DNA of 64,000 bases, taken from contig NZ_JAEFCB010000001.1 in the NCBI RefSeq assembly GCF_016405905.1, forward strand, positions 186,001-250,000, given 5' to 3'. Under the pieces are notes generated by a model. The model saw only the letters and a list, made by a program, of their open reading frames with translations. It made no database searches and was not told the origin of the DNA. Each line of letters opens with the position of its first letter. Within the stretch, counting starts at the first letter, position 1. Origin of the DNA: Variovorax sp. IB41. Its GTDB lineage: Bacteria; Pseudomonadota; Gammaproteobacteria; Burkholderiales; Burkholderiaceae_C. Positions 16,277-25,468 of the stretch are shown here, piece after piece. The position numbers and the translations under genes are program-made.

Positions 16277-16426
16277 ATGATCCGGAAACTCGCCTCCGGC
16301 GAATACCGCCTTTACTCCCGCAAGACCGACCCCAAGACCGGCAAGCGCCGCAATCTCGGCACTTTCGATTCGCGGGAACAAGCGCAGCAGCACGAGCGCG
16401 AAGTCCAGTACTTCAAGCGCCACTGA
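16277..16426 (+). CDS. Small basic protein, 49 residues
   Basis: A short frame starts at ATG 16277, six bases after a strong AAAGGAG, and encodes MIRKLASGEYRLYSRK to YFKRH before TGA 16424-16426. The product is basic. The pattern SGEYRLYSRKTDPKTGKRR, then LGTFDSREQAQQHE, resembles the N-terminal AP2-like/arm DNA-binding module of phage integrases, here standing alone. The ribosome site and compact three-stranded pattern argue for a real gene. A DNA- or RNA-binding role is inference. It ends 23 bp before the flavodoxin-like gene and may be cotranscribed with it. Confidence 0.65.
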   Translation: MIRKLASGEYRLYSRKTDPKTGKRRNLGTFDSREQAQQHEREVQYFKRH

Positions 16427-16449
16427 AAAAGCCGGCAAGTCTCGGCACC

Positions 16450-17094
16450 ATGAGCTCTCTCATCGCCACCTCCGGGGCGCCCTCGCCGCCCCTTCGCGCC
16501 CTCGCCTTCAACTGCAGCCTGAAACCCGCGCAACGCCCCTCTTCCACCGGCGCGATGCTCGGCGACGTCCGCGATGCGCTGGCCGCGCACGGCGTGGAGA
16601 CCGACATCGTCCACGCCGCCGCGCACAACATCCTGCCCGGCACCCGTTCCGACGAGGGCCCCGGCGACGACTGGCCCGCGCTGCGTGCCCGCGTGATGGC
16701 CGCGGACATCGTGGTCATCGGCTCCCCGATCTGGATCGGCCAGCCCAGCAGCATCGCCAAGCGCGTGCTCGAGCGCATGGACGCGTTCATCGCCGAGACC
16801 GGCGACGACGGGCGCATGCCCTCGTACGGCAAGGTGGGCGCCGTGGCCGTGGTGGGCAATGAAGACGGCGCGCACCACGTGGGCGGCGAGATCTACCAGG
16901 CGCTGAACGACCTGGGTTTTTCGCTGGCGCCGAACGCCATGGCGTACTGGGTCGGCGCGGCACGCAGCGCCGAGGAGTACCGCGAACTCAAGCCCGTGCC
17001 CCCATCGACCATGGACGCGACGCAGCTCATGGTGCGCAATGCCGTGCATCTGGCGCGGCTGCTGCAGCAATCCGCCTATCCGCCGAAGGCGTGA
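16450..17094 (+). CDS. Flavodoxin-like NAD(P)H-dependent FMN reductase family protein
   Basis: The 214-residue protein has a flavodoxin-like fold. The first strand and FMN phosphate loop are RALAFNCSLKP at about 16-26. Next is the conserved DIVVIGSPIWIGQPSS (about 94-109), which packs on the isoalloxazine, then VGAVAVVGNEDGAHHVGG. These features match the FMN-dependent NADPH reductase (NQR/WrbA-like) group. The likely role is cytosolic reduction of quinones, azo compounds or flavin itself; the true substrate is unknown. ATG 16450 fits family alignments better than in-frame upstream starts that lie inside the 49-residue gene's region. Confidence 0.82.
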   Translation: MSSLIATSGAPSPPLRALAFNCSLKPAQRPSSTGAMLGDVRDALAAHGVETDIVHAAAHNILPGTRSDEGPGDDWPALRARVMAADIVVIGSPIWIGQPSSIAKRVLERMDAFIAETGDDGRMPSYGKVGAVAVVGNEDGAHHVGGEIYQALNDLGFSLAPNAMAYWVGAARSAEEYRELKPVPPSTMDATQLMVRNAVHLARLLQQSAYPPKA

Positions 17095-17218
17095 AAGCCA
17101 CGGCCAAAGCGGCCAAAGCGGCAAGCGAGGCTTGAGATTTCCCGTACCGCCCCTAGCTGTTTCGATAGCTGCCTGCCGTGTTGCGCTGCCGCGATGCCTG
17201 CCGTAGCCTCCTCTCCCC

Positions 17219-20200
17219 GTGGTCCTGCAATCCTTTCATCCCGCCATCGCCCGGTGGTTCCTTGGAACCTTTCCCGGCCCCACGCCCGCACAGGTCGAGG
17301 CGTGGCCGGCGATCCGCGCTGGCCGGGACACACTCGTGGCCGCGCCCACCGGTTCCGGCAAGACGCTCACCGCCTTTCTCGCGGCGCTGGACGAACTGGT
17401 CCGCCGAGGCCTCGCGCCCGAAGGCTTGCCCGATGAAACCGCCGTCGTCTACGTCTCGCCGCTGAAGGCGCTCTCCAACGACATCCGCCTGAACCTCGAT
17501 GCGCCACTGGCGGGCATCCGTGCCGAACTGGCGGCGCTCGGTTTGCCCGACGTCGACATCCGCACCGCCGTGCGCACTGGCGACACGCCGCAGCGCGAGC
17601 GCCAGCAGAGCCTGCGGCGTCCGCCGCACATTCTGGTGACCACGCCCGAATCGCTCTACGTCCTGCTGGGCTCGGCATCGGGCCGCCGGATGCTGTCGAC
17701 CGTGCGCAGCGTGATCGTCGACGAGATCCACGCCATCGCCGCGAGCAAGCGCGGCAGCCACCTGGCGCTGTCGCTGGAGCGGCTGCAGGCGCTGTGCGAG
17801 GCGGAAGGCCGCCCGCGCCCGGTGCGCATCGGCCTCTCGGCCACGCAGAAGCCCATCGACGAGGTCGCGCGCTTCCTGGTCGGCGCGGGCGCGCTGCATG
17901 CCGATGGCACGGCCGACTGCGCCATCGTCGACATCGGCTATGCCAAGCAGCGCGACCTGGCGCTGGAGCTGCCCCCGACGCCGCTCGAGGCGGTGATGTC
18001 GGGCGACCAGTGGACGCAGGTGTATGCCCGCGTGGCCGAGCTGGTGTGGCCGCACAAGACCACGCTGGTGTTCGTCAACACGCGCCGCATGGCCGAGCGC
18101 GCGGCGCGGCACCTGGGCGACATCCTCGGCAAGGAGGCGGTGGCCGCGCACCACGGCAGTCTCTCGAAGGAAACGCGGCTCCATGCGGAGCAGCGCCTCA
18201 AGCGCGGCGACCTGAAGGTGCTCGTGGCCACGGCATCGCTCGAACTGGGCCTGGACATCGGCGACGTCGACCTGGTCTGCCAGCTCGGCTCGCCGCGTGC
18301 CATTGCCACCTTCCTGCAACGCGCCGGGCGATCGGGCCACGCCGTGGGCGGCGTGCCGAAGGCGCGGCTCTTTCCGCAGTCGCGTGACGAGCTGGTCGAA
18401 TGCGCCGCCCTGCTCGACTGCATCCGCCGCGGCGAGCTCGATGCGCTGCGCGTGCTGCCCGCGCCGCTCGATGTACTGGCGCAGCAGATCGTGGCCGAGA
18501 CCGCCTGCCGCGAATGGAACGAAGACGAACTTTTCGCGCTCGTGCGCCGCGCGTGGCCTTATGCGCAGCTCTCGCACGCGCGCTACATGGAAGTGGTGCG
18601 CATGGTGTCCGAAGGATTCACCACGCGCCAGGGCCAGCGCGCGGGCTACGTGCACCGCGACGCCGTCAACCACCTGCTGCGCGAGCGCAAGGGCGCGCGC
18701 ATGACGGCGCTGACCTCTGGCGGCACCATCCCCGAGACCGGCGACTACACGGTCGTGCTGGAGCCGCAGGCCGACAAGATCGGCACGGTCAACGAAGACT
18801 TCGCGGTCGAGAGTCTGGCGGGCGACGTGTTCCAGCTGGGCAACACCAGCTACCGCATCCTGAAGATCGAGCCGGGCCGCGTCCGCGTGGAAGACGCGCA
18901 AGGCGCCGCGCCGAACATTCCGTTCTGGCTTGGCGAAGCGCCGGGGCGCAGCGACGAGTTGTCGTTCGGCGTGTCGCGGCTGCGCGAAGAGGTCGCGCAG
19001 GCGCTGGCATCCGGCGGGAAAGACGCCGCGATGGAACTGCTGACGCAGACCGTCGGCGTCGACGACGAAGCCGCGCGCCAGATCGTCGATCACCTCGCGC
19101 ACGCGCTTGCGGTGCTGGGCGCACTTCCGACGCAGCGCACGCTGGTCATGGAGCGCTTCTTCGACGCCTCCGGCGGCATGCAGCTGGTGATTCACTCGCC
19201 CTTCGGCAGCCGTCTCAACCGCGCATGGGGCCTGGCGCTGCGCAAGCGTTTTTGCCGCACCTTCAATTTCGAGCTGCAGGCCGCGGCGACCGAGGACGCG
19301 ATCGTGCTGTCGCTGTCCACCAGCCACAGCTTTCCGCTGGACGAAGTGGCGCGCTACCTGCATTCGGCCTCGGCCCTGCATGTGCTGGTGCAGGCCCTGC
19401 TCGATGCGCCGCTGTTCGGCGTGCGCTGGCGCTGGAACGCGACCACCGCGCTGGCACTGCCGCGTTTCAGCGGCGGGCGCAAGGTGGCGCCGCAACTGCA
19501 GCGCATGCGCTCCGAAGACCTGCTCGCGGCCGTGTTTCCCGACCAGGTCGCGTGCGCGGAAAACATCGTCGGCGAACGCGAAGTGCCCGAGCACCCGCTG
19601 GTCGCGCAGACGCTGGACGATTGCCTGCACGACGCGATGGACGCCGAAGGCTGGCTCGCGCTCTTGCGCCGCATGGAGTCGGGCGAGGTGCGCATGCTGG
19701 CGCGCGACCTGCCGGCGCCCTCGCCGCTCGCGATGGAAGCGTTGAACGCGCGCCCCTACGCATTCCTGGACGATGCGCCATTGGAAGAGCGCCGCACGCA
19801 GGCCGTGCAGAACCGCCGCTACACCGACCCCGAAAGCGCCGACGACGTCGGACAGCTCGATGCGGACGCCATCGCCAGCGTGCGCGAGGAAGCCTGGCCG
19901 CAACCGCGCAGTGCCGACGAGATGCACGAGGCGCTCAACATGCTCGGCGCCCTGGCCGACGACGAAGCGGCGCGCGAGACGGACTGGAAGACATGGCTCG
20001 CCGCGCTCGCCAAGGCCGGCCGCGCAACGCGCCTGCTGCTCGAAGGCAAGGGGCGCACCGCGCGCGGCCTGTGGGTGACGGCCGAGCGGCTGCGGCTGCT
20101 GCAGGCCATCGCCCCCGATGCGCCGATGCAGCCCGCCATCACCGCGCCCGCCGATGCCGAGGAGCCGGCCGATCGCGACACTGCGCTGCGCGAATTGCTG

Positions 20201-21619
20201 CGCTCACGCCTCGGTGGCCTGGGCCCTGTCACCGTGGCGCAGCTCGCCGCGCCGCTGCGCCTGCCGCCCGCGGACGTCGAAGGCGCCCTCCTCGCGCTGC
20301 AGACCGAAGGCAGCGTGCTGCAAGGCCACTTCACGCCCGGCACGCCCGGCACGCCCGGCACGCCCGGCACGGCTGAACTCGAATGGTGCGAGCGCCATCT
20401 GCTGGCACGCATCCACCGCTACACGCTCAAGCGCCTTCGCCACGAGATCGAACCGGTCGAGCCGCGCGACTTCGTGCGCTTTCTCTTCGAATGGCAGCAC
20501 ATCGGCGCGGCCGCGCGCGTGAGCGGGCCGGAGGCGCTGTCGGGCATCCTGTCGCAGCTCGAAGGCTACGAGGCGCCCGCGCCGCTGTGGGAAGCCGAAC
20601 TGCTGCCCGCGCGCGTGACCGACTACGCCGGCGCCTGGCTCGACGACCTGTGCACGGCGGGGCGCGTGCTGTGGACGCGCCTGCGCCCATCGGCCGCGGA
20701 AGGACGCAAGGGCGCGGGCAGCCTGTCGTTGCGCGCCACGCCGGTCGTGCTGCTGCCGCGCCGCAGCGCCGCGTTGTGGACCAGCCTGGCGCCGGCCCCG
20801 GCCGACGACGAGACGCTGGGCTCGCGCGCGCTGCGCGTCTCCGCGCACCTGGCGCAGCACGGCGCCTGCTTCTTCGACGAGATCGCGATCGGCACGCGCC
20901 TGCTGCCGGTCGAGATCGAAGAGGCGCTGACCGAGCTGGTCGCCAAGGGCCGTGCGCGCTGCGACAGCTATGCGGGCCTGCGCGCCCTGCTGGTGCCGGC
21001 CTCCAAGCGCGCATCGGCCGACACGCGGCGCCGACGCCGCACGCCGCTCTTCGGCATCGAGGATGCGGGGCGCTGGACGCTGGTGCGCCCACCCGCCGCG
21101 GCCGAAGCGATGGCGGCACTTTCCGCGGAGGCCGTCGAGCAGGTCGTGCGCGTGCTGCTGCGCCGCTACGGCGTCATCTGCTGGCGCCTGCTCGAGCGCG
21201 AGGCCGCATGGCTGCCGCCGTGGCGCGACCTCGTGCGCGTGTGCCGGCGGCTGGAGGCGCGCGGAGAAATCCGCGGCGGCCGTTTCATCGCCGGCGTGTC
21301 GGGCGAGCAGTTCGCGCTGCCCGAGGCGGTCGCATCGATGCGCCAGGTGCGAAGGCAACCCGGCGACGGCGCGCTGATCGCGCTCGCGGCCAGCGATCCG
21401 GCCAATCTGCTCGGAACCCTCGTGAACGGGCCCAAGGTGCCACGCGTCGCGGGCTCGCGCGTGCTGTACCGCGATGGCGTGCCCATCGCGACCAGTGTGG
21501 CGGGAGAGTTCGCGCCGCTGGTCGCGCTCGATGCGGCGCAGGAACAGGCGGCGAGGCACGCGCTCTCGCTGGGGCCGTCGCTGCGCGTGCCCGAGCTTGC
21601 TGTGCAAGCGGCCGGTTAG
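17219..21619 (+). CDS. lhr: Lhr-type large ATP-dependent helicase
   Basis: This 1466-residue protein is a superfamily 2 helicase. Motif I is PTGSGKT (43-49), followed by the DEIH box near residue 167, SATQ (motif III) and QRAGRSGH (motif VI) near 366. The Lhr-specific winged helix and beta-barrel module comes next, then a long C-terminal extension as in full-length bacterial Lhr. Lhr proteins translocate 3'-5' on single-stranded DNA and unwind RNA-DNA hybrids, and the extended form takes part in DNA repair. The start is GTG 17219, which places the Q-motif-like start correctly. Around residue 1040 an in-frame 9-bp tandem repeat adds four Thr-Pro-Gly units. It stands alone, convergent with the next gene. 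Confidence 0.92.
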   Translation: MVLQSFHPAIARWFLGTFPGPTPAQVEAWPAIRAGRDTLVAAPTGSGKTLTAFLAALDELVRRGLAPEGLPDETAVVYVSPLKALSNDIRLNLDAPLAGIRAELAALGLPDVDIRTAVRTGDTPQRERQQSLRRPPHILVTTPESLYVLLGSASGRRMLSTVRSVIVDEIHAIAASKRGSHLALSLERLQALCEAEGRPRPVRIGLSATQKPIDEVARFLVGAGALHADGTADCAIVDIGYAKQRDLALELPPTPLEAVMSGDQWTQVYARVAELVWPHKTTLVFVNTRRMAERAARHLGDILGKEAVAAHHGSLSKETRLHAEQRLKRGDLKVLVATASLELGLDIGDVDLVCQLGSPRAIATFLQRAGRSGHAVGGVPKARLFPQSRDELVECAALLDCIRRGELDALRVLPAPLDVLAQQIVAETACREWNEDELFALVRRAWPYAQLSHARYMEVVRMVSEGFTTRQGQRAGYVHRDAVNHLLRERKGARMTALTSGGTIPETGDYTVVLEPQADKIGTVNEDFAVESLAGDVFQLGNTSYRILKIEPGRVRVEDAQGAAPNIPFWLGEAPGRSDELSFGVSRLREEVAQALASGGKDAAMELLTQTVGVDDEAARQIVDHLAHALAVLGALPTQRTLVMERFFDASGGMQLVIHSPFGSRLNRAWGLALRKRFCRTFNFELQAAATEDAIVLSLSTSHSFPLDEVARYLHSASALHVLVQALLDAPLFGVRWRWNATTALALPRFSGGRKVAPQLQRMRSEDLLAAVFPDQVACAENIVGEREVPEHPLVAQTLDDCLHDAMDAEGWLALLRRMESGEVRMLARDLPAPSPLAMEALNARPYAFLDDAPLEERRTQAVQNRRYTDPESADDVGQLDADAIASVREEAWPQPRSADEMHEALNMLGALADDEAARETDWKTWLAALAKAGRATRLLLEGKGRTARGLWVTAERLRLLQAIAPDAPMQPAITAPADAEEPADRDTALRELLRSRLGGLGPVTVAQLAAPLRLPPADVEGALLALQTEGSVLQGHFTPGTPGTPGTPGTAELEWCERHLLARIHRYTLKRLRHEIEPVEPRDFVRFLFEWQHIGAAARVSGPEALSGILSQLEGYEAPAPLWEAELLPARVTDYAGAWLDDLCTAGRVLWTRLRPSAAEGRKGAGSLSLRATPVVLLPRRSAALWTSLAPAPADDETLGSRALRVSAHLAQHGACFFDEIAIGTRLLPVEIEEALTELVAKGRARCDSYAGLRALLVPASKRASADTRRRRRTPLFGIEDAGRWTLVRPPAAAEAMAALSAEAVEQVVRVLLRRYGVICWRLLEREAAWLPPWRDLVRVCRRLEARGEIRGGRFIAGVSGEQFALPEAVASMRQVRRQPGDGALIALAASDPANLLGTLVNGPKVPRVAGSRVLYRDGVPIATSVAGEFAPLVALDAAQEQAARHALSLGPSLRVPELAVQAAG
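20333..20368 (+). repeat. Four tandem 9-bp units inside lhr
   Basis: The unit ACGCCCGGC occurs four times in perfect succession, encoding Thr-Pro-Gly repeats in a linker of the helicase C-terminal region. The copy number can change in units of three residues without breaking the frame. Confidence 0.9.
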
Positions 21620-21636
21620 GCCGCGCAGCGTTTCGA

Positions 21637-22551
21637 TCAATCGGCCTGAATGCCTGTGAGCGGCCGCCCTGTCCCTTCGGCCGCCACAAAGCGGCGCTCA
21701 CGCATCCACTTCGTCATGACCCATTTCTCGCCCCGCGTCACGGCCGCGCTCGCGTGCAGGGACCGCGCATCGACGCGGCCGTTTCCATCGCAGTACTCGA
21801 AGTAACAAGCATTGCCGCGGATCGGCGAAACCGCGAGACCCAGCTGCGGGAAGACGGTCTGGCCGCCCTCCGGCACGTCGTTCAAGTAGGTCACCAGCGT
21901 GCTTACGCGCTGGCCGCTTCGCGCGATGGATTCGCGGTTGGCGGCGTTGGTGGGCGCCAGGTAGTCGTGGTGAGGCTCGCTGCCCGCGCCGGTCGGGTAG
22001 TACAGCAGCTGCAGGCCCTCGCCGTTTTCCAGCGGGAGGTTCATCAGCGCCGAGAGGCGCCGATCGAGACGCGCGACCAGGTCGTTTTCGCCCAATCGGA
22101 AAAACATGCCCCAGCTCGCGCGCTTGTCGCTCACCACATCGCGGCCGCTCATCGGATCGACCAGCGTGGAGGGCTTCAGGCGCGGCCGTGCCATCTCGAT
22201 GAGGGCCTTGCATTCGTCGGCGTCCACGACGTTGCCGAGCGCGGCGAAGACCGGGTCGTCGCTGCGAGAGTGCACGACGACTTCACGGTCGGCCGCCGGG
22301 ATTCGCGTGCCCGGCGCGAGCCGCGCGACGGGCTTGGGCGGTGCCTCGTCCGGCAGCTCGATGGTGTCGGCCGGCATCGCCGCGCCCCGCTGGCGCGCAT
22401 CGATGTAGGCCGCGACGATGGCGTGCGCGGCGCGCTCGTTCATGCCCTGCCCACGCATCGTGGCCACCAGCGCCTGCGGCGCCTGGCCGGCATCGAGGTT
22501 GTGCGTGAGCCAGCGGCCCAGGTCAGGCGAGAAGCGGACGACGGTGCTCAT
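21637..22551 (-). CDS. 2OG-Fe(II) oxygenase, prolyl-4-hydroxylase-like
   Basis: The 304-residue protein has an N-terminal helical extension (about 1-90) and a P4Hc catalytic domain. The iron ligands are His194 and Asp196 in PHHDYL and His266 in SLHASA. The 2-oxoglutarate is held by Lys276 in GEKWVMTKW. This double-stranded beta-helix family hydroxylates proline or related residues in proteins or peptides; there is no signal peptide, so it is cytosolic. It follows the two small lipoprotein genes by 10 bp on the same strand and is the last gene of that operon. The substrate is unknown; a partner protein from the operon or a translation factor is possible. Confidence 0.85.
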   Translation of the reverse strand: MSTVVRFSPDLGRWLTHNLDAGQAPQALVATMRGQGMNERAAHAIVAAYIDARQRGAAMPADTIELPDEAPPKPVARLAPGTRIPAADREVVVHSRSDDPVFAALGNVVDADECKALIEMARPRLKPSTLVDPMSGRDVVSDKRASWGMFFRLGENDLVARLDRRLSALMNLPLENGEGLQLLYYPTGAGSEPHHDYLAPTNAANRESIARSGQRVSTLVTYLNDVPEGGQTVFPQLGLAVSPIRGNACYFEYCDGNGRVDARSLHASAAVTRGEKWVMTKWMRERRFVAAEGTGRPLTGIQAD

Positions 22552-22561
22552 CGGGCCTGCA

Positions 22562-23233
22562 TCAAACCGGCCCCGTCTGCGCGACCCAGCCCTTGTCGCC
22601 GCGCGTGAAGCCCTGGCGCAGCTGCAGCTTTCCGCCCGCCCCGTTCGCGATGCGCGCGATCATCGGGAACACGCGCTGCGCGTCGGCGTCCTGCATCCAC
22701 GGCGCCGTGTCGATCTGGTAGGTGTAGCTCACCACCGCGAGCGGATGCTGCGCGTTGGTGGCATCGACCTTGACGTCGACGATCTGCTCGCGCTTGAGGT
22801 GCGCCACACAAAGATCATTGGCATGTTCGGCACCTTGGGTCGCGTGCGGATGCGGCTTGTAGAACTTGCGGCCGGCGTCGGTCAGCTCGAATCGCTTGAC
22901 CGCACCGTCCGGGTTCTCGGTGCTCTTCGGTACGGAGACGATGGTGCTGTGCACCAGGCCCAGCTGTTCCATCACCGGAAACTGGATGGCATGGCGCGCA
23001 CCGGCGCCGGCCTCGGCCTCGGTCAGGTCGATGGGCCAGTCGAACATCGCGAGACAAATGTCACCGCGCTGGGCCAGGTAGTCGTCCAGTGGCGCGGCGA
23101 GATTCTCGGCGGTGGGGGCATTGGCATCGCGGCCGGCACCGCATGCGGCCAGCGCGCAGACCAGCGCGATGCCGGTCAGGGTCTTGATCGATGCCCGGGC
23201 GCGACGGCTTGGGCGGACAAAGCGGAAATTCAT
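22562..23233 (-). CDS. Small lipoprotein B of a tandem paralogous pair
   Basis: This is a 223-residue protein with a lipoprotein signal (basic start, hydrophobic segment, LAAC with Cys31). The mature part shares an ordered set of motifs with the next gene upstream: PTxEN, DYLAQRG, CLA, WPI, PVxEQLGL, LTDAGRKFY, a second cysteine in DLC, and FPxIAR near the end. The two conserved cysteines could form a disulfide in the periplasm. I do not recognise the family; both proteins look like about 190-residue globular domains. It follows its paralogue by 41 bp and is followed by the hydroxylase gene after 10 bp. ATG 23231-23233 is chosen because it precedes the signal peptide. Confidence 0.8.
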   Translation of the reverse strand: MNFRFVRPSRRARASIKTLTGIALVCALAACGAGRDANAPTAENLAAPLDDYLAQRGDICLAMFDWPIDLTEAEAGAGARHAIQFPVMEQLGLVHSTIVSVPKSTENPDGAVKRFELTDAGRKFYKPHPHATQGAEHANDLCVAHLKREQIVDVKVDATNAQHPLAVVSYTYQIDTAPWMQDADAQRVFPMIARIANGAGGKLQLRQGFTRGDKGWVAQTGPV

Positions 23234-23274
23234 GCGATCTCTTGTTGTTGATTGACGGGTAGTCATGGTTTCAG

Positions 23275-23937
23275 TCAGTGCGCATCGAGCTCGTCCGCAA
23301 CCCAGCCGCGCTGCGTCAGATGGACGCCCAGGCGCACCTGCATCGTTCCTTCGCGCTGCATGGCGCGCGCCAGCAACGGAAAGGCTTGCTGCACCTCGGG
23401 CGCTGCCGCCCACGGTTCGGGCGCGATGCGGTAGGTGAAGAGCAGCGAGGTCGCGGTGCGGCCATCGCGCGTCTGCGGCGGGTCCCAGCCGACCAGGCGG
23501 TCCAGGCTCAGCGTGGCCGCGCAGAAGTCGGCCGGGTGCGTGACGTTGTCTGTCGTGGTGCGGATCACCACGGGCACCTTCAGGTAGTACTTGCGGCCCG
23601 CGTCGGTCAGTGCGTATTCGCGCGCCGGGATGGCCGCTGCCGTGTCCTTGGGGGTGGCGACGACGTCCTTGCCGGTCGCCAGTCCGAGCTTCTCGAGCAC
23701 CGGCATCTGCTGCGCGTCGGGTTCGCGCGAGCCGGCCGCTACCGTGATCGGCCACTCGTACTTGGCCAGGCACACATGGCCGCGCTGCGCGAGGTAGTCG
23801 TTGGTCGTCGCGGTGAAGTTCTCCTGCGTCGGAAGGCGCGCCTGTTCGTTGTCGCAGCCGGCGAGCGAAGCCAGCACCGCCAGCACGGATGCGGCGCCAC
23901 CGATGCACCGAAGGACGGAATTCGCAAGCGTCTTCAT
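23275..23937 (-). CDS. Small lipoprotein A of a tandem paralogous pair
   Basis: The 220-residue protein has a lipoprotein signal ending in LAGC (Cys28). Its mature domain is parallel to that of the following gene: PTQEN, DYLAQRG, CLA, WPI, PVLEKLGL, LTDAGRKYY, DFC and FPLLAR. Sequence has drifted considerably, so the duplication is old. The start ATG 23935-23937 overlaps the stop of the MauG-like gene as ATGA, which couples it tightly to that enzyme. Function is unknown. Position suggests a periplasmic partner or substrate of the di-heme protein, which is inference only. Confidence 0.82.
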   Translation of the reverse strand: MKTLANSVLRCIGGAASVLAVLASLAGCDNEQARLPTQENFTATTNDYLAQRGHVCLAKYEWPITVAAGSREPDAQQMPVLEKLGLATGKDVVATPKDTAAAIPAREYALTDAGRKYYLKVPVVIRTTTDNVTHPADFCAATLSLDRLVGWDPPQTRDGRTATSLLFTYRIAPEPWAAAPEVQQAFPLLARAMQREGTMQVRLGVHLTQRGWVADELDAH

Positions 23938-25370
23938 TGCACGCACCTGCCGCTGGCCGATGGCGCGGAGGAAGGCTGGTAGCCGTCGCTCAGCGTGCCC
24001 AGGAAGCAGACCAGGTCGGCGATCTGCTGCGGCGTCATCACGGGCGTGGAGCCGGCCGCGCGCGGTCGCGTGCCGCTGGCGAGCGTCTTGTCGCCGCCCT
24101 CGCCGGTGCCCAGGGGCACTTCCTCGTCGATGCTGCCTTGCTGCGCGTGCGGCAGGTCGTTGTACTTGTCGATCGCCGCGCCCGGCACGGCGGTGGGCTG
24201 CAGGGCCCACGGCGGATTGGCTTGCGGCTTGCCATCGCTTCCATGATCGAGGGCCGGATACCAGTACTCCGGATTCGTGTCCCGCGTGTTGTAGAAGTTG
24301 ACGACCTGCTCCAGCGAATGGAGCACGCCGTTGTGAAAGAAGGCGCCGCGCGTCGCCGCGTTGCGCAGCACCGGCACCTTGAACATGCCGCAGTACGGGT
24401 TGGGCGTCTGCGGCGTCGCGGGCATGTGGTCGGTGCGGAAGGGACCGCACAGGCCCATGTCGAAGTACGTGGGGTCGTCGTTGGCCGGAATCGGGTCCGG
24501 GTTGTTCGGAATCGACCGGTCGTTGCGCGGCGCACCCAGGGCCTGGTAGGTGAAGTCCGTCATCAGGCCGGTGTTGCCATTGAAGTTGGCGCCCGTGTAA
24601 TGGCAGCCCGAGCAGTTGGTGACGCCCGTGCTGTGGAACAGCACCTCGCCGCGCCGCTCGGCCGGCGTGAGCACGCCGCCGATCTTATTGAACACATAGA
24701 GGTCGTACTTGCTGCTGTACGGGTGAAAGCTCAGGTCTTCGGTCTCCAGCGCCTGGATCGCGGTGCCCAGCGCATCGAAGGCAGCGTCGGTGTTGTTGAA
24801 GATGTCGGCGCCGAAGGCCTGCCTGAAGAGGCCCGCATAGGCGCCGTCCTGCACCGCCTTCACGACCGCGTCCTTGGAGGTGTTGTTCATCTCGACCGGG
24901 TTGAGCAGCGGCAATGCCGCCTGCGCCGCGAGCGTTGCGCCGCGCCCGTCCCACATGAAGCCGCCGCCCGGCGAGTTCGAGGTCACGCCGTCGGGGTTGG
25001 GCGCGTCGTCGCTGAAGGCGGGCGTCGATTCCCTGTAGCGCAGCGAGGGCACGGCGCGCGCGCCCGTCTGCGTGATGTCGGAGCCCAGCTGCACCGAGAT
25101 GCTGTTCGGCGGGCCGTAGGCGTACTGCGGGTCGTGGCAGCTCGCGCACGACATGTTCCTCGCGCCCGAAAGGTTCTTGTCGAAGAAGGCCAGTTGCCCG
25201 ACCTGCGCCTGGACGCTCAGGGCCGGTGCACGCGGGCCGGCGGTGCTTGCGGCCGGTGCCGCGCTCTTGCCGTCGCACGCCGTCAAGGCCAATAGCGCCA
25301 CCGAGAGCGCGGTCGCGATTGCCATCGCGGGCGGGACCATCCTGTCCACCACCAGATTCAGATTCATCAT
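23934..25370 (-). CDS. Di-heme cytochrome c peroxidase/MauG-like lipoprotein
   Basis: Starting at ATG 25368-25370 this is a 478-residue precursor with a lipobox-like LTAC at Cys32. Two CxxCH sites, Cys75-Cys78-His79 (CASCH) and Cys253-Cys256-His257 (CSGCH), and FMWDGR (138-143) between them mark the CCP/MauG superfamily. Members either reduce hydrogen peroxide or, as MauG does, oxidise residues of a partner protein. The interval between hemes and the long C-terminal part are of the MauG-like, not the classical CcpA, kind. It overlaps the first lipoprotein gene by ATGA and follows the phosphoesterase by 98 bp. An in-frame start at 25439 would precede the signal by 23 poor residues and is less likely. 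Confidence 0.88.
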   Translation of the reverse strand: MMNLNLVVDRMVPPAMAIATALSVALLALTACDGKSAAPAASTAGPRAPALSVQAQVGQLAFFDKNLSGARNMSCASCHDPQYAYGPPNSISVQLGSDITQTGARAVPSLRYRESTPAFSDDAPNPDGVTSNSPGGGFMWDGRGATLAAQAALPLLNPVEMNNTSKDAVVKAVQDGAYAGLFRQAFGADIFNNTDAAFDALGTAIQALETEDLSFHPYSSKYDLYVFNKIGGVLTPAERRGEVLFHSTGVTNCSGCHYTGANFNGNTGLMTDFTYQALGAPRNDRSIPNNPDPIPANDDPTYFDMGLCGPFRTDHMPATPQTPNPYCGMFKVPVLRNAATRGAFFHNGVLHSLEQVVNFYNTRDTNPEYWYPALDHGSDGKPQANPPWALQPTAVPGAAIDKYNDLPHAQQGSIDEEVPLGTGEGGDKTLASGTRPRAAGSTPVMTPQQIADLVCFLGTLSDGYQPSSAPSASGRCVQ

Positions 25371-25407
25371 TGCTTGCTGTGCGGAACACCTGAAGCCGCA
25401 AAGGGAT

Positions 25408-25437
25408 GGGGGACAAGGCCCGCAGGCCTTGCCCCCC
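25408..25437 (-). terminator. GC-rich hairpin between phosphoesterase and MauG-like genes
   Basis: GGGGGACAAGGCC (25408-25420) pairs with GGCCTTGCCCCC (25425-25437 region) across a 4-base loop with one mismatch. No good T run follows on the minus strand, so this may be a partial terminator or an RNA-stabilising element that lowers expression of the downstream genes. Confidence 0.45.
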
Positions 25438-25468
25438 AACGACCTTCGCGGTCGATCTTCTTTACCGC

